From Ovis canadensis (Eukaryota; Chordata; Mammalia; Artiodactyla; Bovidae), in the NCBI RefSeq assembly GCF_042477335.2, contig NC_091255.1, forward strand, positions 43,626,501-43,690,500: DNA of 64,000 bases, written 5' to 3'. Below, piece after piece: positions 35,450 to 47,800 of the stretch; within the stretch, counting starts at the first letter, position 1, and the number at the start of each line of letters is the position of its first letter. Under the pieces are notes generated by a model. That model was not told where the DNA came from, made no database searches, and saw only the letters and a program-made list of their open reading frames with translations. The position numbers were made by a program, and so were the translations under genes.

Positions 35450-36180
35450 GTTGTTAAGTCACTAAGTCCTGTTTGAGTTTTTGCGACTCCATGGACTGTA
35501 GCATGCCAGGCTCCTCTGCCCTCCACTATCTCCTGGAGTTTGCTTAAACTCATGTCTGTTGAGTTGGTGGTGCTTTCCAACCATCTCATCCTCTGCTGTC
35601 CCCTTCTCCTGCATTCAATTTTTCTCACCATCAGGGTCTTTTCTAATGAGTCAGCTCTTCGCATCAGGTGGTCCAAGTATTGGAGCTTCAGCTTTAGCAT
35701 TGGTCTTTCCAATGAATATTTAGGACTGATTTCTTTATGATAGACTGGTTTGATCTCTGTGCAGTCCAAGGGACTCTCAAGAGTCTTCTCCAACACCACA
35801 GTTCAAAAGCATCACTTCTTTGGTGCTCACCCTTCTTTATAATGGTCCAACTCTCACATCCGCACATAACTACTGGAAAAAACCATAGGTTTGACTATAC
35901 AGACCTTTGTCAGCAAAGTGATGTCTCTGCTTTTTAATATGCTGTCTAGGTTTGTCATAGCTTTCCTTTTAAGGAGCAAGCATCTTTTAATTTCATGGCT
36001 ACAGTCACCATCCACAGTGATTTTGGAGCCAAAGAAAATAATGTCATTACTTCCACTTTTTCCCTTTCTATTTGCCATGAAATTATGGGACTGGATGCCA
36101 TGATCCTTGTTTTTTTTTTTTTTTTGAATGTTGAGTTTCAAGCTAGCTTTTGCACTCTCTTCTTTCACCCTCATCAAGAG
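35450..36180 (-). mobile_element. BovB LINE 3' fragment (antisense)
   Basis: The antisense reading frame at 35359-35799 matches the BovB C-terminal region (MVLEKTLESPLDCTEI; HLMRRADSLEKTLM; RGAWHATVHGVAKTQT), and 35854-36177 gives the segment just before it (IVKPMVFSSSYV). The two are frameshifted relative to each other. Non-functional. Confidence 0.88.
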
Positions 36181-36369
36181 GCTTTTTTAGTTTGTACCTT
36201 AAAGTTTTCTTAGTTTACTATTATTTTAGTGGGGATTTAGGAGGGAAGGGAGAAAAATACCCTGGTTCAGTTCATGGTTAACTAGGTAGGAGTCCCCCTC
36301 ATCTTATCTCTGAGCATCTGCTGTGTGCCATGGAATAACTTAAGTTGGCCCCTACAGCCAGTTTCACAT

Positions 36370-36672
36370 AGCTTTTTTTGGTCACCCAAGTTTGAGCTCA
36401 GAAGACACCTCCTCCAAGAAGGCCTCCTTGGCCACCCATCTAATGAAGCCACCCTGTCATGTTGCCCTGCTTACTTCGTTTTTAGTTCTTATCACTATTT
36501 GGAATTATTTTATAGATTTCCTTTCATTGATGTATTTGGTTTCTTTTTCAATCTCCTCCAGAAGGCTTGCTCCATGAAGGCAGGGGCCCTTTCTGTCTTG
36601 TTCTTCACTGCTCCTTCAGCACCTAACATGGTATCAGGCACAAATAGATGCTCAGGAAATATGTGTTGGACA
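36370..36672 (+). mobile_element. L2 LINE 3'-end fragment
   Basis: L2 3' features in order: gaagacacctcctccaagaa, ggcctccttggccacc, cttatcactatttggaatt, gctccatgaaggcaggggcc, tcagcacctaacatgg and gatgctcaggaaatatgtg. The 120-codon frame over it is not a gene. Confidence 0.8.
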
Positions 36673-36679
36673 GATGGAT

Positions 36680-38545
36680 GGAGTTGAGCCTGGGGTCTCC
36701 AAGAAGCAACTTTAGCATAACTTAAGGAAGAAGCTGGTAATGGTCAGAGTTTGCTGGGATTGGAAGATACTGCCAGTGAGAAGGTGAGACCCTCATGGAG
36801 GCGGGGGGTGAGTTCAGGCCTGGGGATGGCTGACAGGGGACACAAGAAGGACGTGATCACTTCCAAGGCCTGACTGAGACAGGTGATTGGTGTAAGATCA
36901 CTCAGCTACTTCCTGGTGGAGCCAGGACTCGCATCAGACCAGAAAGCAGCCCTTTGCAGACAGATACTGGGATATGTCTGGTAGTGGCATCAGCCCAGTC
37001 TGGACACAGTTCTTTCTCTCTTCCCCCTGGTCCTGTGATCTTGGGCACTTGGCGTGAGTCTGTTTGCTGTACTTCTCCCCCAAACCATGGGATGAGAACA
37101 GCTCTCAGGTTATGGGTTCTATGTTGAGCCTGCTAGTAAAATGCCTGGTACATAGCAGGTTGTTCCTAGTCAAGGCTAAATGGCTGATGTCATCCTTCCT
37201 GGTGGTAGGACCTGGGCCAGGTGCTTGAAGCCTTGAGCCTCAGTTTCCTGCTCTGTGGGATGAAGGTTTGTCCACACTGGCCTTGCCGGGCCACGTGAAG
37301 TGTTGGACTTGGAGTGCAATGCCTGTCAGTGAAACCTTGTCCCTGCCTCCTGGGCATGAAGTACTTCACATGAGGACTTGGGGACAGACAAGCTCCAGGC
37401 CAGGGCTTCTGGGATGCTCAGAGGCCCCTGGCACCTGGAAGGTTCCTGGGGGATGCCTTGGGTATCTGTGAAGCCCTGCAGGGTCCTGGGCAGGACAGAC
37501 CCTAGGGCTCAGTCAGAAGCAAAGTGCTTGGCATCGTCCCAGAAAGCCGTGGCAGGAGTTTGGGGCAATGTGATTTGCCCAGAAGAGTGTCGCAAACTGG
37601 AGGCTTGGGCAGGGAAAACTCCATCTCCCTCTGGCCGTTACAACAGCAGCTGTGCCACTACTAGCAGCCTCCGCCCCTCTCCGAGCCTCCGTCTCTCGTC
37701 TGATACACAGAGACGATGGCGGCAGCGCGCACCCTGCTGCAGTACTGTGGGCCTTCCACATGAGTTTATGGTGCACCTGTGGTGTGGTGGGGACACTGCA
37801 GTGACCAGAGCAGTCATGCCTCCACGCAGCTTGCTTATAGTGAGTCCACAAAATAGTGTGCTTTGAGGGATTAGCACATAGTAAGACTTGCTGTTTTTCT
37901 CATAGAGCCACCTAACTGGTGTGAACTCACCACTGATACTCAAGAATGATGACAGCTTAGATAGAGCAGGTGAGCTCCTGCATCCCCGCCCATGACCTTT
38001 CCTCCTGTGTAGACTGCAGCATCCAGGCCTGACCCTGAGTAAGAGGCTCCCATCTCCTTCCAGGCTCAAAGGTAACTACTTCCATCCCTAAAGCACCACT
38101 TCTAGCCAGAAAGAACTCAGCCCCCACCTTGGAGCAGCTCAATTCTGCTGGAGATGCAGGTGGGGTTGCAGCCACTGGCAGAGCTGGGGTCCCTCGGGGG
38201 CAGTGTCAGGGAGAGCCTCCCCTCCCTGTTTCAGAACTGGGCCTTGAGGGGTAGGAATGAGTCAGGTGGAAAAGGCAGGAAAGGGCATTCCCAGCTAAGG
38301 GAACAGCCTTTGCAAAGGAAGGTTCAGGGAGGAGAGCTGGGGCTGGGAGTGGCTGGGGCTGGGAGACCCCTGGGGAGGTTCTCTGATGAGCGTCAGAGCG
38401 TTCTTGGCTAGCCCTGTTTTGTAAGGCTCTCTGGCTGCTGCGGAGGAACTGGGGGCAGGAAGCACGGGGAGGGGGCAGAAGAGGTCCTGGCAGTGCCCAG
38501 GGCTCCACAGAGTGACCAGCTGAGGTCCAGCCACCATGCCAGGAC
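36680..38545. other. Intergenic, nothing recognised
   Basis: Unique-looking DNA with no supported gene. A MIR-like hint (cctcagtttcctgctctg) lies near 37,235. Confidence 0.45.
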
Positions 38546-38548
38546 TGG

Positions 38549-38562
38549 CCACCAGAGGGCAC
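38549..38562 (+). promoter_or_regulatory. CTCF-like site
   Basis: CCACCAGAGGGCAC fits the CTCF core CCASYAGRKGGCRS at every position. It lies 3.2 kb upstream of the MAP2K3 start codon. Confidence 0.55.
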
Positions 38563-38600
38563 TGTGGGCGCAAGCTGAGGATGCCCTGCTGCATCAGGGC

Positions 38601-38654
38601 TGTGTGTTCGTGCGTGCGTGCGTGCGTGTGTGTGAGTGTGTGTATGCGAGTGTG
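38601..38654. repeat. (GT/GC)n imperfect microsatellite
   Basis: Mixed tgtg and tgcg units (cgtgcgtgcgtgcgtgcgtg) fading into tgtgag repeats. Confidence 0.9.
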
Positions 38655-38824
38655 GCTAGTGCGTGCGGATAGTGTCTGTGAACGTGCCTGAGCCTGAGTG
38701 GCCGCTCCGCGGACAGGTAGACGCTTGTGTATCCCGCTGTGCTCCCGACTGTATGCATGTGTATCTGGGGCGTGTGCACTTGCGAGTGGGAGGGGGCCGA
38801 GGGCGTGAGTGAGCAGGGCGCCTG

Positions 38825-39030
38825 CCTCTAGGCCTTTGCACACGCCGTTCCCTTCCCTGGGGTGCTCTTCCCTCCCCTCCCTCCCCTCCTGAAGCTGCAG
38901 TGAGGCTCTTCCCCCGTCTCTAAAATCACAGCCCCGCCCCCAGAGGCCCGCCGGTCCCTTCCTTCCTTTACCGGGAACACATCCCCTGGCGATTATAATC
39001 TAATTTGGCCATTTCGCTTGTGGGGTTCCC
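38825..39030 (+). mobile_element. L2-like fragment
   Basis: ggcctttgcacacgccgttc, cctggggtgctcttccct and gcagtgaggctcttcccc have the L2 3'-region pattern. Diverged. Confidence 0.5.
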
Positions 39031-39493
39031 TCAAGAGTCACCTCCCAGAGGGCCGCCATCCTGGGCTCAGCCATCCTCTCTCCAGCCCCACCCCCCACCC
39101 TGAACCCACCTCCAGGCCCACATCCTGATCTGGCTACACCCCTTTCTCTGAGTCCACATGGAAGGGTGTTGGGGACTTATTTTCTGCTACAGGCACCCTG
39201 TCCAAAGTCCCTCCTGGCTTCTGAGTGGTCGGGGAAACCCAGCTTCGCTGTGCTGCTTAGAGGCAGAGGGAGGCCAACAGCCATGGCTGCAACCAGGGAG
39301 CTCTGCGTCCAAGCTGGGCTCTCACAGGTGGTCCCCTGCACAGCTCCAACCCTCTGTTTCTGGCTTCTCTACCTGATGAGCTCCTCCTGGTTTTTAAAGG
39401 CCCAGTCTCAAAGTCACCTCCTCTGAGGAGCTTTCCTGACCTCACCCAGGTGGAGTCTGGCACCTTGTTCACATGTCTATTTATAGCAGCCCA

Positions 39494-39539
39494 CAGGGAG
39501 TTTTGTGATTCTCCAGCTGTAGAATCACAAAACTCCCTG
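39494..39539. repeat. Perfect 19-bp inverted repeat (hairpin)
   Basis: Left arm 39494-39512 is CAGGGAGTTTTGTGATTCT and right arm 39521-39539 is its exact reverse complement, with an 8-nt loop CCAGCTGT. The bases flanking the arms do not pair, so the stem ends sharply. There is no T-run after it and the genome is eukaryotic, so it is not a terminator. Confidence 0.9.
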
Positions 39540-39919
39540 ACTAAGCGTCACCTCCTGCAATGGCAGGCCTCGTCTGAGTCATAGGTGCCATAGGAGCAGG
39601 CTGGGTTGCGACAGGAGTTGCTTCCAGTGTCTGCGGCATGCTTTCCATGCTTCCTTTGTTCATTCCTCACATATTTTTTAGGCACCTACTATGTGGAACA
39701 GGGTTGTGCAACATAGCATAACATGTCCACAACCCTGGGCTGTGCAACAGGAGTGCTGCAGAGAGCGAGTTGGCAAGAATCCTGCCCAGGATGGTCTGAC
39801 GGTCCAGAGGAAATAGGAAAGGTGTTGGTGGCGTCAGTGCTGTGCAGAGGAATACAACTGATTTGGGTGCATGGCCAGAAGGCCTCTTAAGGTAGTTCAT
39901 TTAAGAGGATACCTGCAGG

Positions 39920-40115
39920 GGACTTCCCTGGTGGCCCTGTGGTTAAGACTTCACCTTCCACTGCAGGGGGTCAAGTGTTCAACCCCTGGTTGGGGTGCTA
40001 AGATCCCATATGCCTCCCAGCTAAAAAACCAACAGGTAAAACAGAAGCAATATTGTAACAAATTCAATAAAGACTTTAAAAATGGATCCCATCAAAAAAT
40101 CTTAAAAAAAAAAAA
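39920..40115 (+). mobile_element. CHR-2-type SINE
   Basis: ggggacttccctggtggccc head, gtggttaagacttcacctt, gatcccatatgcctcc, taaaacagaagcaatattg, aattcaataaagactttaa and a poly-A run. Confidence 0.9.
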
Positions 40116-40494
40116 AAAGAGGAGGCCTACCGGATGAAAGGGACCAGCTCCAGGAATCATGGTGGAAGGCTGGGGGGAAAAGATGTATCAGGCTGAGGGA
40201 ACAGCAGAGGCGCAGGCCTCATGGTAGGACCGGTATTCGTGGGTACAAGGGGCAGCACTGAGAACCCGCTAACAGTGCGGGGGGAGCACAAGTCCCAGCG
40301 GTTGGCAGGGGCCTGAATCCAGGAAACCTACCGGACCAGGCTTGCAGTCTTGGTGGGGAGGTGTCTGTGCTGTTGCTCATTTTCCAGGTGGGTAAGCAGC
40401 AGGTCCAAAGGTCACAAGACCCATTTGGGACCAAGTGCTCTGGGCCACTCCAGACACCCAGGAGTGGTGAGCCCGGGTCAGTTTCCCATAGGAA

Positions 40495-40700
40495 GTTAAC
40501 AAACACTTGCTGGGCATCTAGTGAGTGCCAGGCCCTAAGCCAGGCACTTGTGAGCTCACACTCATGAACCCATTTCAGAGAGGTTGCCCTGTCCCTGTAG
40601 CACAGGTATGTCAGCAGGCATGGAGATGCTCAGCACCCACCTCTGAGTGGCACGGTTGGCATTTGAACTCATAACCTGCTGAGTCCATAGCTCCTGTCTT
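40495..40700 (+). mobile_element. MIR-like SINE
   Basis: acttgctgggcatctagtga, gtgccaggccctaagcc, gcacttgtgagctcacactc and ggcatttgaactcataacc. Confidence 0.55.
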
Positions 40701-41198
40701 TCTGCCCACGCCCCGGGTGCAGGAGGAAATAATGATAATAAGGAGGCCTCACCTTATCTCATCGGGCCTCCTCATCACTGTGAGGGTGGGCCCTATGGCC
40801 ACCTCATCTTACAAATGAGAAGGCTTCAAGCCTTTCTAGGAGGTGGTGGAATCTGCTTCCCTCACGTGAGGTGCCTGGCAGGTGACACACTCTCGCCCAC
40901 GTTAAGCGAGGGACTGACCTCGTGACCTCTGCTAGACTGTTCATTCTAGTGACCTGGTCCCAGTGCCAGATTGGTGAGTGGCTCTTGAAATCCCCCAGGC
41001 TCCACGTGGGAGCAGGAGAGAGGGCTGGTCCGTCCGGAATGAATAGTCAACAAACACCTTCTGAGTGTCTGCGGAAGCCTGGGTCCCTTCCTTTCAGCAG
41101 CGCCCGGAGGCGGGGACGCGGAAACAGGCTCCGGGGTGACACGACTTGCCCAGGTCAGCCTGGCCAGGAAGTAGTCAAAGCGGGATGTGATCTCGACC

Positions 41199-41212
41199 CC
41201 ACCAGGGGGCGG
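41199..41212 (+). promoter_or_regulatory. CTCF-like site at MAP2K3 promoter
   Basis: CCACCAGGGGGCGG fits CCASYAGRKGGCRS at every position. It sits at the upstream edge of the CpG island. Confidence 0.55.
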
Positions 41213-41753
41213 GCGCACTTTGACGCCCGCAGCACCCACTTTTCCGCTCCCCGGGCCGCAGCTGGGCGGGCCTGGGGTACCCACGGTTTCTGGGCACTGC
41301 AGCCTGCGCACCCGGGGCGGGCCCGGGAGTGGGCTGGGCTGGTTTCCTGACCGGCAGCGGGAAGGACCCGCCCGAGCCCCGAGGGGCGGGGCCTGACGGG
41401 TTTCCCGGTGAGGGGCGGGCTTGATAGTCTGTGGGAGGAGCCGCGCCCCGAGCCAATGGAGGGTGAGGCTTGAGTTTGACGGGCAGGCCCCGGACGGCGT
41501 TTGATAGGCAGGGGCCGGGCCCGGAGACTGGAGGGCCAATGGGTTCGCGGGGCGGGGCCTACGTCGGCGCAGTCCGGCTGGGGCCCTGCCGCACTGCCCA
41601 GTCTGGCCCCGCCGCCTGCCGCGGACACGTCCCTGTTGCCGCCCTGCCCGCCGCCCGGGCCGTCCGCCTGCCTGTAGCCATGAGCGCACTCCGCCCGGGC
41701 CGAGCCCGCCACCCCCTGGACTAGTTCTGCCGCCGCCCGGACCCGCCCGCACC

Positions 41754-41802
41754 ATGGAGTCTACTGCCCCGAGCCCGCCCGCCGGCGTGCCCACGTCCAA
41801 AG
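41754..41802 (+). CDS. MAP2K3: MAP2K3 coding exon 1
   Basis: 49 nt, residues 1-16 (MESTAPSPPAGVPTSK) plus one base of G17. The ATG is in a CGCACCATGG context, close to Kozak consensus. Donor AAAG|GTAGGA. Confidence 0.94.
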
Positions 41803-44800
41803 GTAGGAACGCCCGGGCTGCGGACCCGACCTCTGCGCGGTCTCCTGGCCGGGCCCGCACCCGGGCAGCTTCCCGGCCTGGAACCCCTCCCTGATCGGTC
41901 TCGGGCCCAGCCCGAACTCTGGCGAAGGTTTCGTTCTGATCACCCCACACCGGGTCAGAAACCTTGCTTGGACCTCCCCATTTGGGCCTTAACTGCAGCA
42001 TGGACAGGAATGAACACTCCCAGTCTGGGTCCCTCAGTTGGGTCCCAGGTGGGATTCACTCCCATCTTGCACCCAGCCCCGCTCCACTCCTGCGTCCCAG
42101 GGCTGTATGCTGGCTGGGGTTTAACTGCCCTTCTGGGGATCTCTCTGTAAACGCCTCCTCCCATGTGGGTGTCCTGGCTACAGTCCAGCTCAGATCTCCC
42201 CTACCTCTTCCCCAAGGCTCTCCATCCTAGTAGGCCCCACCATGGCCCCATTCCTGGCCGTCCTTCAGCCCTGTCTCGGTGAGGGGGAACCTCTCTTGGC
42301 CTCCCATCACACCTTACTGCATGGCCCCTCCACTGGCTCTGCTCATCTGGACTTGCAGGCTTCTCTCTGCACCAGGGGAGCTCACCTCCTCTTGTGCAGG
42401 GTTGATTGCTACCAGGTCTGTCCCCGCTGTCTGTGGGTCCAGGGCCAACTGCCGGGCGGTTGCTGGCTATGCAATGGTCTTGCTTTTGTCTTCTCCAAGC
42501 AGCCGGCCTTCTTGGAAATTTTTGTGAGGTGGCGGCTGCGGCAGCAGGATTTGTCATGCAGAGGGGGAGGACGAGACTTGGAGGGTGAAAGGGGGATTTT
42601 TTTTTTTTTTGGCAGGAAAAGGAAAGGATGTTTTTGGCATGTCAGAGTCTCAGAGGGCTGGACTTTGTGAGAGATTTCCAAACCGGACGCATCCGTAATG
42701 AATGGGCTGCCCCCGCCTCCCTAACCTGCTGCTTCACGCCAGCAGCAAGAGTGTCCTTATCACACCTACCTTCCGTGGACTTCAGGCGTAGGATGTGAGA
42801 TAGTGAATACTAAAGAGTTCTAGGCAATTGTGGGTGATGATGATGAGAAGCCTTAGCAGACAGTCTGACTGTGTTACTGTTACCATTTTTCTTGCTAGAA
42901 AGGCCCCAGCCATGTGGGATCCAGGCCTTGCCTCTCCTGGATTGTAGCTGTAGAGTGAGGAGGAGAAAGGTAACAGCTGGCCCTTAGGGACCCTAATCAG
43001 GGGTTACCCCTGCCTCTCTGGGTGGGGCCGGGGTGGTAGCTGGAGCGCTTGTGGGGTCACAGGGAGGGTGCGGGTCCTCCTTCCCTGCTGCTGCTCCTGG
43101 TGGCTGCAGTGGCTGTGGACCCGAGCCCAGCAGGCCAGGTGGAGGGTAATTAAGTCTTAACCTAAGTGGGAGGCTGGGTCCCTGACTGCTGCCTAGCTAC
43201 TGTGAGTACCCGGCAGGGACTTGCACCGAGCCGACCTCGTGGAGCTTGGGAACCGGGAAATCAGACATTTCTCTTCCCCAGCTCCAGGTTTAGGCCTAGC
43301 CTGGCCAGGCTGTGAGACCTCAGGCAGGTCCATCAACCACTCTGGGCCACAGGGTTTTCGTGGGCAGAAAGAAGAGATTCAAAGCAGTGTTTGTTTTTGA
43401 AGTCCCTTTCTGCTCCTCATCAAAATAAAAATTAAAGTTGCAAGGTTTGGAAGGGAGAGTAGTCAGGCGTATGAAGGAATAAAGCACTTTGGGGCAACAC
43501 TCATATGCTGTGTGACTTGAGCCCTGGTATTGTCTTCTCTGAGCCTCTCAGCAGAGAGAGGGCCAGGATGAGTTTCCAGTTTCTGGGTCTGGATAACAGA
43601 TGATGTTGAGTGGGTTGGATGGAGGGTCAGGGGTCTACTCAAGGCCCAGGGACACCCTTAACCTCTTTGGGGTTTGTGGCAACACGTGGCAGGGAAGCCA
43701 CAATGCCTTCCCCCGAAAATCCCAAACTTTTCCCATGTGCCATGCATTCACCCATGTATGGTTCACAGCCTCATTCACAGACAAGAAAGCTGAGGCTCAG
43801 AGGTTTTCAGCGCCTTGCCTGAGGTCACACAGCTGTGACAGATGGAGGCGGGGTTCTAGTACTCAGTGCCCAGTGCTCCCCTGTGTCCCTTTTCTGTGCT
43901 GGGTGCTTGGGCTGAGCTGGTGGGACACTTCCCCTTCCCCCATCACACCTCTGTCCAGAAGCATCTCCTTGAGTCCATGCCTAACCTGGAGGATGGCCTG
44001 AGCCAGAGATGGTGCCTTATGTGTGCATAACCCTTTACAGCTGGCACACTTCATGCTCACTGCAGTGAGGCCCATTTGACAGGTGACAAAACTGAGGTCA
44101 GACAGGAGGAGTGGCTCGACCTAGCCCCTCCCATAGTGATGTCCTCCTTCACGCCTTCTTGAGGAATTTGGACCAAGCAGGGTGTGGTTGGCACCTGACC
44201 TTAGGGAACTTTACCTCTGAGCTTCCTGCCCTGCAGGGGTGCCCTGCCCTGCCTTCCCTGCCCTGCCTTCCCTGCCCCTGGCCTGGGGAGTTTCCAAGAG
44301 TGCATGAGGCCCCAGGCCCCATAGCCCTGATATTTTCCCAGGCCCCCTTGCCCACAGGCCATCTCTGCCCGGGGTCAGAGGCTGAAAGCAGCCAGGGTCA
44401 GAGGGCATAGCACAGTCTGGGTCTGCTGCTTCCAGCCACATTTGTCCTTGGGGTGCCCCCAGCTGCACTGTGAGTGCTGACCCCATGGGCACTTCCTGGT
44501 TGATCCTCCTGCTGCCCCCTGGGCACACTGAGGCTGCAGGCGCACAGTGTCCTGGCCTTTCCTGCCATGTGGCTGCCCTCCCCTACCCGTCCTGTCCCTG
44601 GCTCTTGGAAAGATTGGAAGGTGGCATCTTGGGGACTTTCCCCACCCCTGGCATGACGCACAGGAAACTGTCTATCAGCCAGCCTGTGGCTCAGGGCCTG
44701 AAGGGAGCAAAGTTCTCAGCCACTTGTGCGGGGAGAGGGCTGGGGCAGCGGGAGGCTTCCGGCGGGTGAGTCAGCGGGCACTGGGCACTGACTCACTCTT

Positions 44801-47800
44801 GGGGCATGCCAGCCTGCCGGCTGCAGCTTAAAGGGCCAATGCCTGGCTGCTGGTGGGTGGGAGAGGGGCTGAGTCCCCACCTCATGGACCGGCCTCTGGT
44901 CCTGGGTTGGGCGTGGAGGCAGTCCCCTCCCTGGACCTGGTACGGGGTGGCTCCAGACCCCTGCTCCTGGCCCCTCGCCCATCCCCCGAGGAACTTCCTC
45001 TTGCTCATGGAGCTGGAGCAGGTGGTGGTGACTGTTTGCTGCCTTCGGCCCAGGGGCTCCTCCTGCTCAGATGTGCAGCTGGGGGCTCCAGGCTGCAGAG
45101 GAGCAGAGGTGCCTTGAACTCCCACAGAGTTGAAGACTCTGGTCAGATCCCAGTCCAACCCCTCCGCTGTAATGTTGGACGTCCACTGCCCGCTGTAATG
45201 CTTTCAGTCCTCTGGCATTGCCCAGCTCTCAGATGCAAGGCCTCAGCTTCTTCACCTGCAGAATGGGTATGGGAGCCCTGCATGCTGGCAGCTGTGAGGA
45301 TGTGTGTAGACAGCCTCATCCCCCTCGCTAGTACCAGGTACAGGGACAGCAGAGACTGCCCTCTGTCTACGAGGAACCTCAGTGAGACAGGAAGGGGGGC
45401 AGAGCCTGGGCTCAGGGGTGGATGGGCCTGTGTTCAAATTCTGACTCACTCCATTGCTTCCCAGCTTCCTCAAGTGCCCTCTCTGACCCTTAGTCTCCTC
45501 TTCTGCAAAGTGAGAGTAACCAACCCCCCATCTCAGAGTGGTGGTAAAGGTGGGAGATAGTGTTTGTCAAACAAATGTCATCTGTTATTTTCTCGTTGTT
45601 ATGGTGGTGGCAGTTGTTCGTTGGTGGATGAACAAACAGAACAGGGACCTTGATGGTGGACTTTAAGCCCTATGACATGACTCTGGCTGCAGCTGGCACC
45701 TGCCAGGCTCTGGTCCCCACACTGGAGCCGGGAGCTTCATGGCCTTTTGGGCCCTCCTGGGGAGGGCTCGTGGGGAGCAGAGAGAATGGGATGGTTGCCT
45801 CCCCCACAGTGTGGGGCATGTGGGACCAGGAGTCAGGAGAGTGGGAACCTCCTAGGCCAGCTGCTCAGTGGGCAGAGCCCCTTCAGGGCCAGGCAGGGCA
45901 CTTGTTGTGGGTATGCAGGGTTGGGTGAGGACTGTCTTGACCAGGGAGCACCCTGGCTGGAGAAAAGGAGGCGGTGGGGGAGTGATTCTGAAGGTCCAGC
46001 TTCAAGGTTTGCCACGGAGCTGATGGGGAGCAGCCGGGAGGCAGGGCCTTGGTGGCTGTGGGGAACATTGCCAGTGTCTTGGGAGGGGTCACTGTTGGGC
46101 TGCAGGGGAAGAACAACACACAGAGAGCCCCATGCCAGCTGGATGAGGGAGGCGGGCTGGGCCTGCCCGGAGCTCAGCTCTGCACGCTGGGGCTCCTCGC
46201 CTGCAGGGACTGTACCTGCTTCCCTTTGGCGGTGCCTCTCGGAGGTGCTCACAGCACTGCCACGTGAGTCAGGCTGCTTGCCCAGATGCTTCTGTGGTTG
46301 CTTCCCCCTCAGTGGCTCTGGGGACCCCTGGCCCCCAGAAAGGGTCACCAGACTCACCCTGATGGGGACAGGTACCTGTCACCCTCTCCCTGTCCTGAGG
46401 ACCCCTCTCTGGGGTGTCACTGCAGGCTGAACTGGCAACCCAGGGGTTGTCCTGGCTTCTCTGGGAGGCTGTGTCCAGTCCCCCTTCCCCACCTGGTGCC
46501 CCTCCAGGCAACCCTGAACTGTCCTCCTGTCGTGTGGGGCCTGGGCCTGCAGCCGCTGCTGATGCCTCCCAGCAGGTGGGCATCCATTCCTTTTATGTGT
46601 TTTAATTGCACGTATATCGCAGACAGCGCAAGGTTATATAGAATGTACCTCTGCATTTTAAGGAATAAAGAAAAGTGAATTCTGTACTCCTGACACCCAG
46701 CTAAAAAATATCTCACATTTCTGTGCCCCTGAAGCCCTTCAGTGTTGCCTCTTTCTGATAACTGTCCTGACTTTTGTGCTCATCGTTTCTGTATTGTTTT
46801 AAATCGAGCCCTAAGGTACATGTGGTGTATTTAAGTTCACTGACTTGCAGGAGTCCTGGGCCAGCATCAACACTGTGGTCTGTGGGGCCAGCGCTGATGT
46901 GTGGTGGGGGTGGGGAGAGGCTGGAACTGGCCGGCAGTGAGGAACTGCCCCATGGGGGTGATACTGGGGCCTCCGTTGAGGGTCAGCGTGTTAACATTTG
47001 GAAGCACTGAGTGTGTCTCAGCGTCTGTAGCTGTTATTGCCTCAAGTGAATCTCAAGTTCCCAGTGGTACAGTGTTCCATCTGGGCAGCTGTACCACCAG
47101 CCCTGACTTTCATTGACTGCATCATTGTATAGCTTCCAGGGTTTGTCTTAAGATTTTCACAAGCGAAAGGTCCAAGGGGACGAGTGAAGGGCCTCGGGTG
47201 TCAGCAGAGGTGTTTGGGCACCATCAGGGAGTGTAAAGGGATGCACTTCGAGCCCAGTGTCTGGGGACCAGCAGCAGAGGCTCAGTCCTGACCAAAGGCC
47301 CTGACCCAGGCAGCCCTGGGCCCACTGGTGAGCATGCGCCCCGATGGCACAGCCTGCAGACCCAGAGCTGGGTCTCCACTTGCTCCACACTTGCCTTGGC
47401 TCTTGTGCAACCCTGTCACCAAAAGCAAGGCTCTCTCTGCGACAAGTTCAAATCCCACCTTTGTGCCTTACAGGCTGGGTGGTCCTGGGTAAGTCCCTCC
47501 CCTTTCTCTGAGCCTCAGTATCCTCATTCATACAGTGGGGATGAACAAAAGCACCTGCCTGTTCAGTAGTCAGATACAGCACTTAGAGCAGCTCCCAGCC
47601 TGCATTGAGCTACGTCCCCACTTCTGTACCTCCAGCCCAGGCCTGCTCAGGACCTGACTGGGCACCTGGAGCCTGCCCCTAGCACAGGGGTGTGCCAGCT
47701 GCCCAGCCATGACCTCAGTGTGGAGTGATTTCATCCCATTTTTACAGACAAGGCAACCTGGCTGGTTGTCGGAGGTGGGGGCCTCACTCTTAACGCCCTC

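Larger units (their letters stand above)
41090..41850. promoter_or_regulatory. MAP2K3: MAP2K3 CpG-island promoter
   Basis: A CpG-dense region ending in exon 1. It holds two CCAAT boxes (41,453-41,457 and 41,536-41,540), the second followed by a GC box (ggggcggggcct, 41,549-41,560), further GC boxes near 41,384 and 41,411, and a CTCF-like site at 41,199. There is no TATA box. Transcription probably starts within about 41,560-41,700; sequence alone does not fix it. Confidence 0.8.

Noticed and set aside
39494-39539. Rho-independent terminator or microRNA precursor
   Set aside because: The genome is eukaryotic and no U-run follows. At 46 nt with a sharp stem end it is shorter than a usual pre-miRNA hairpin.
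40946-42001. 351-codon minus-strand frame across the MAP2K3 promoter
   Set aside because: GC-rich CpG-island DNA has few stop codons. The frame is Pro/Arg/Gly/Ala-rich, antisense to the MAP2K3 start, and resembles no known protein.
44853-45560. 235-codon frame in MAP2K3 intron 1
   Set aside because: Overlaps other chance frames and a MIR-like area. Low-complexity composition with no conserved motif.
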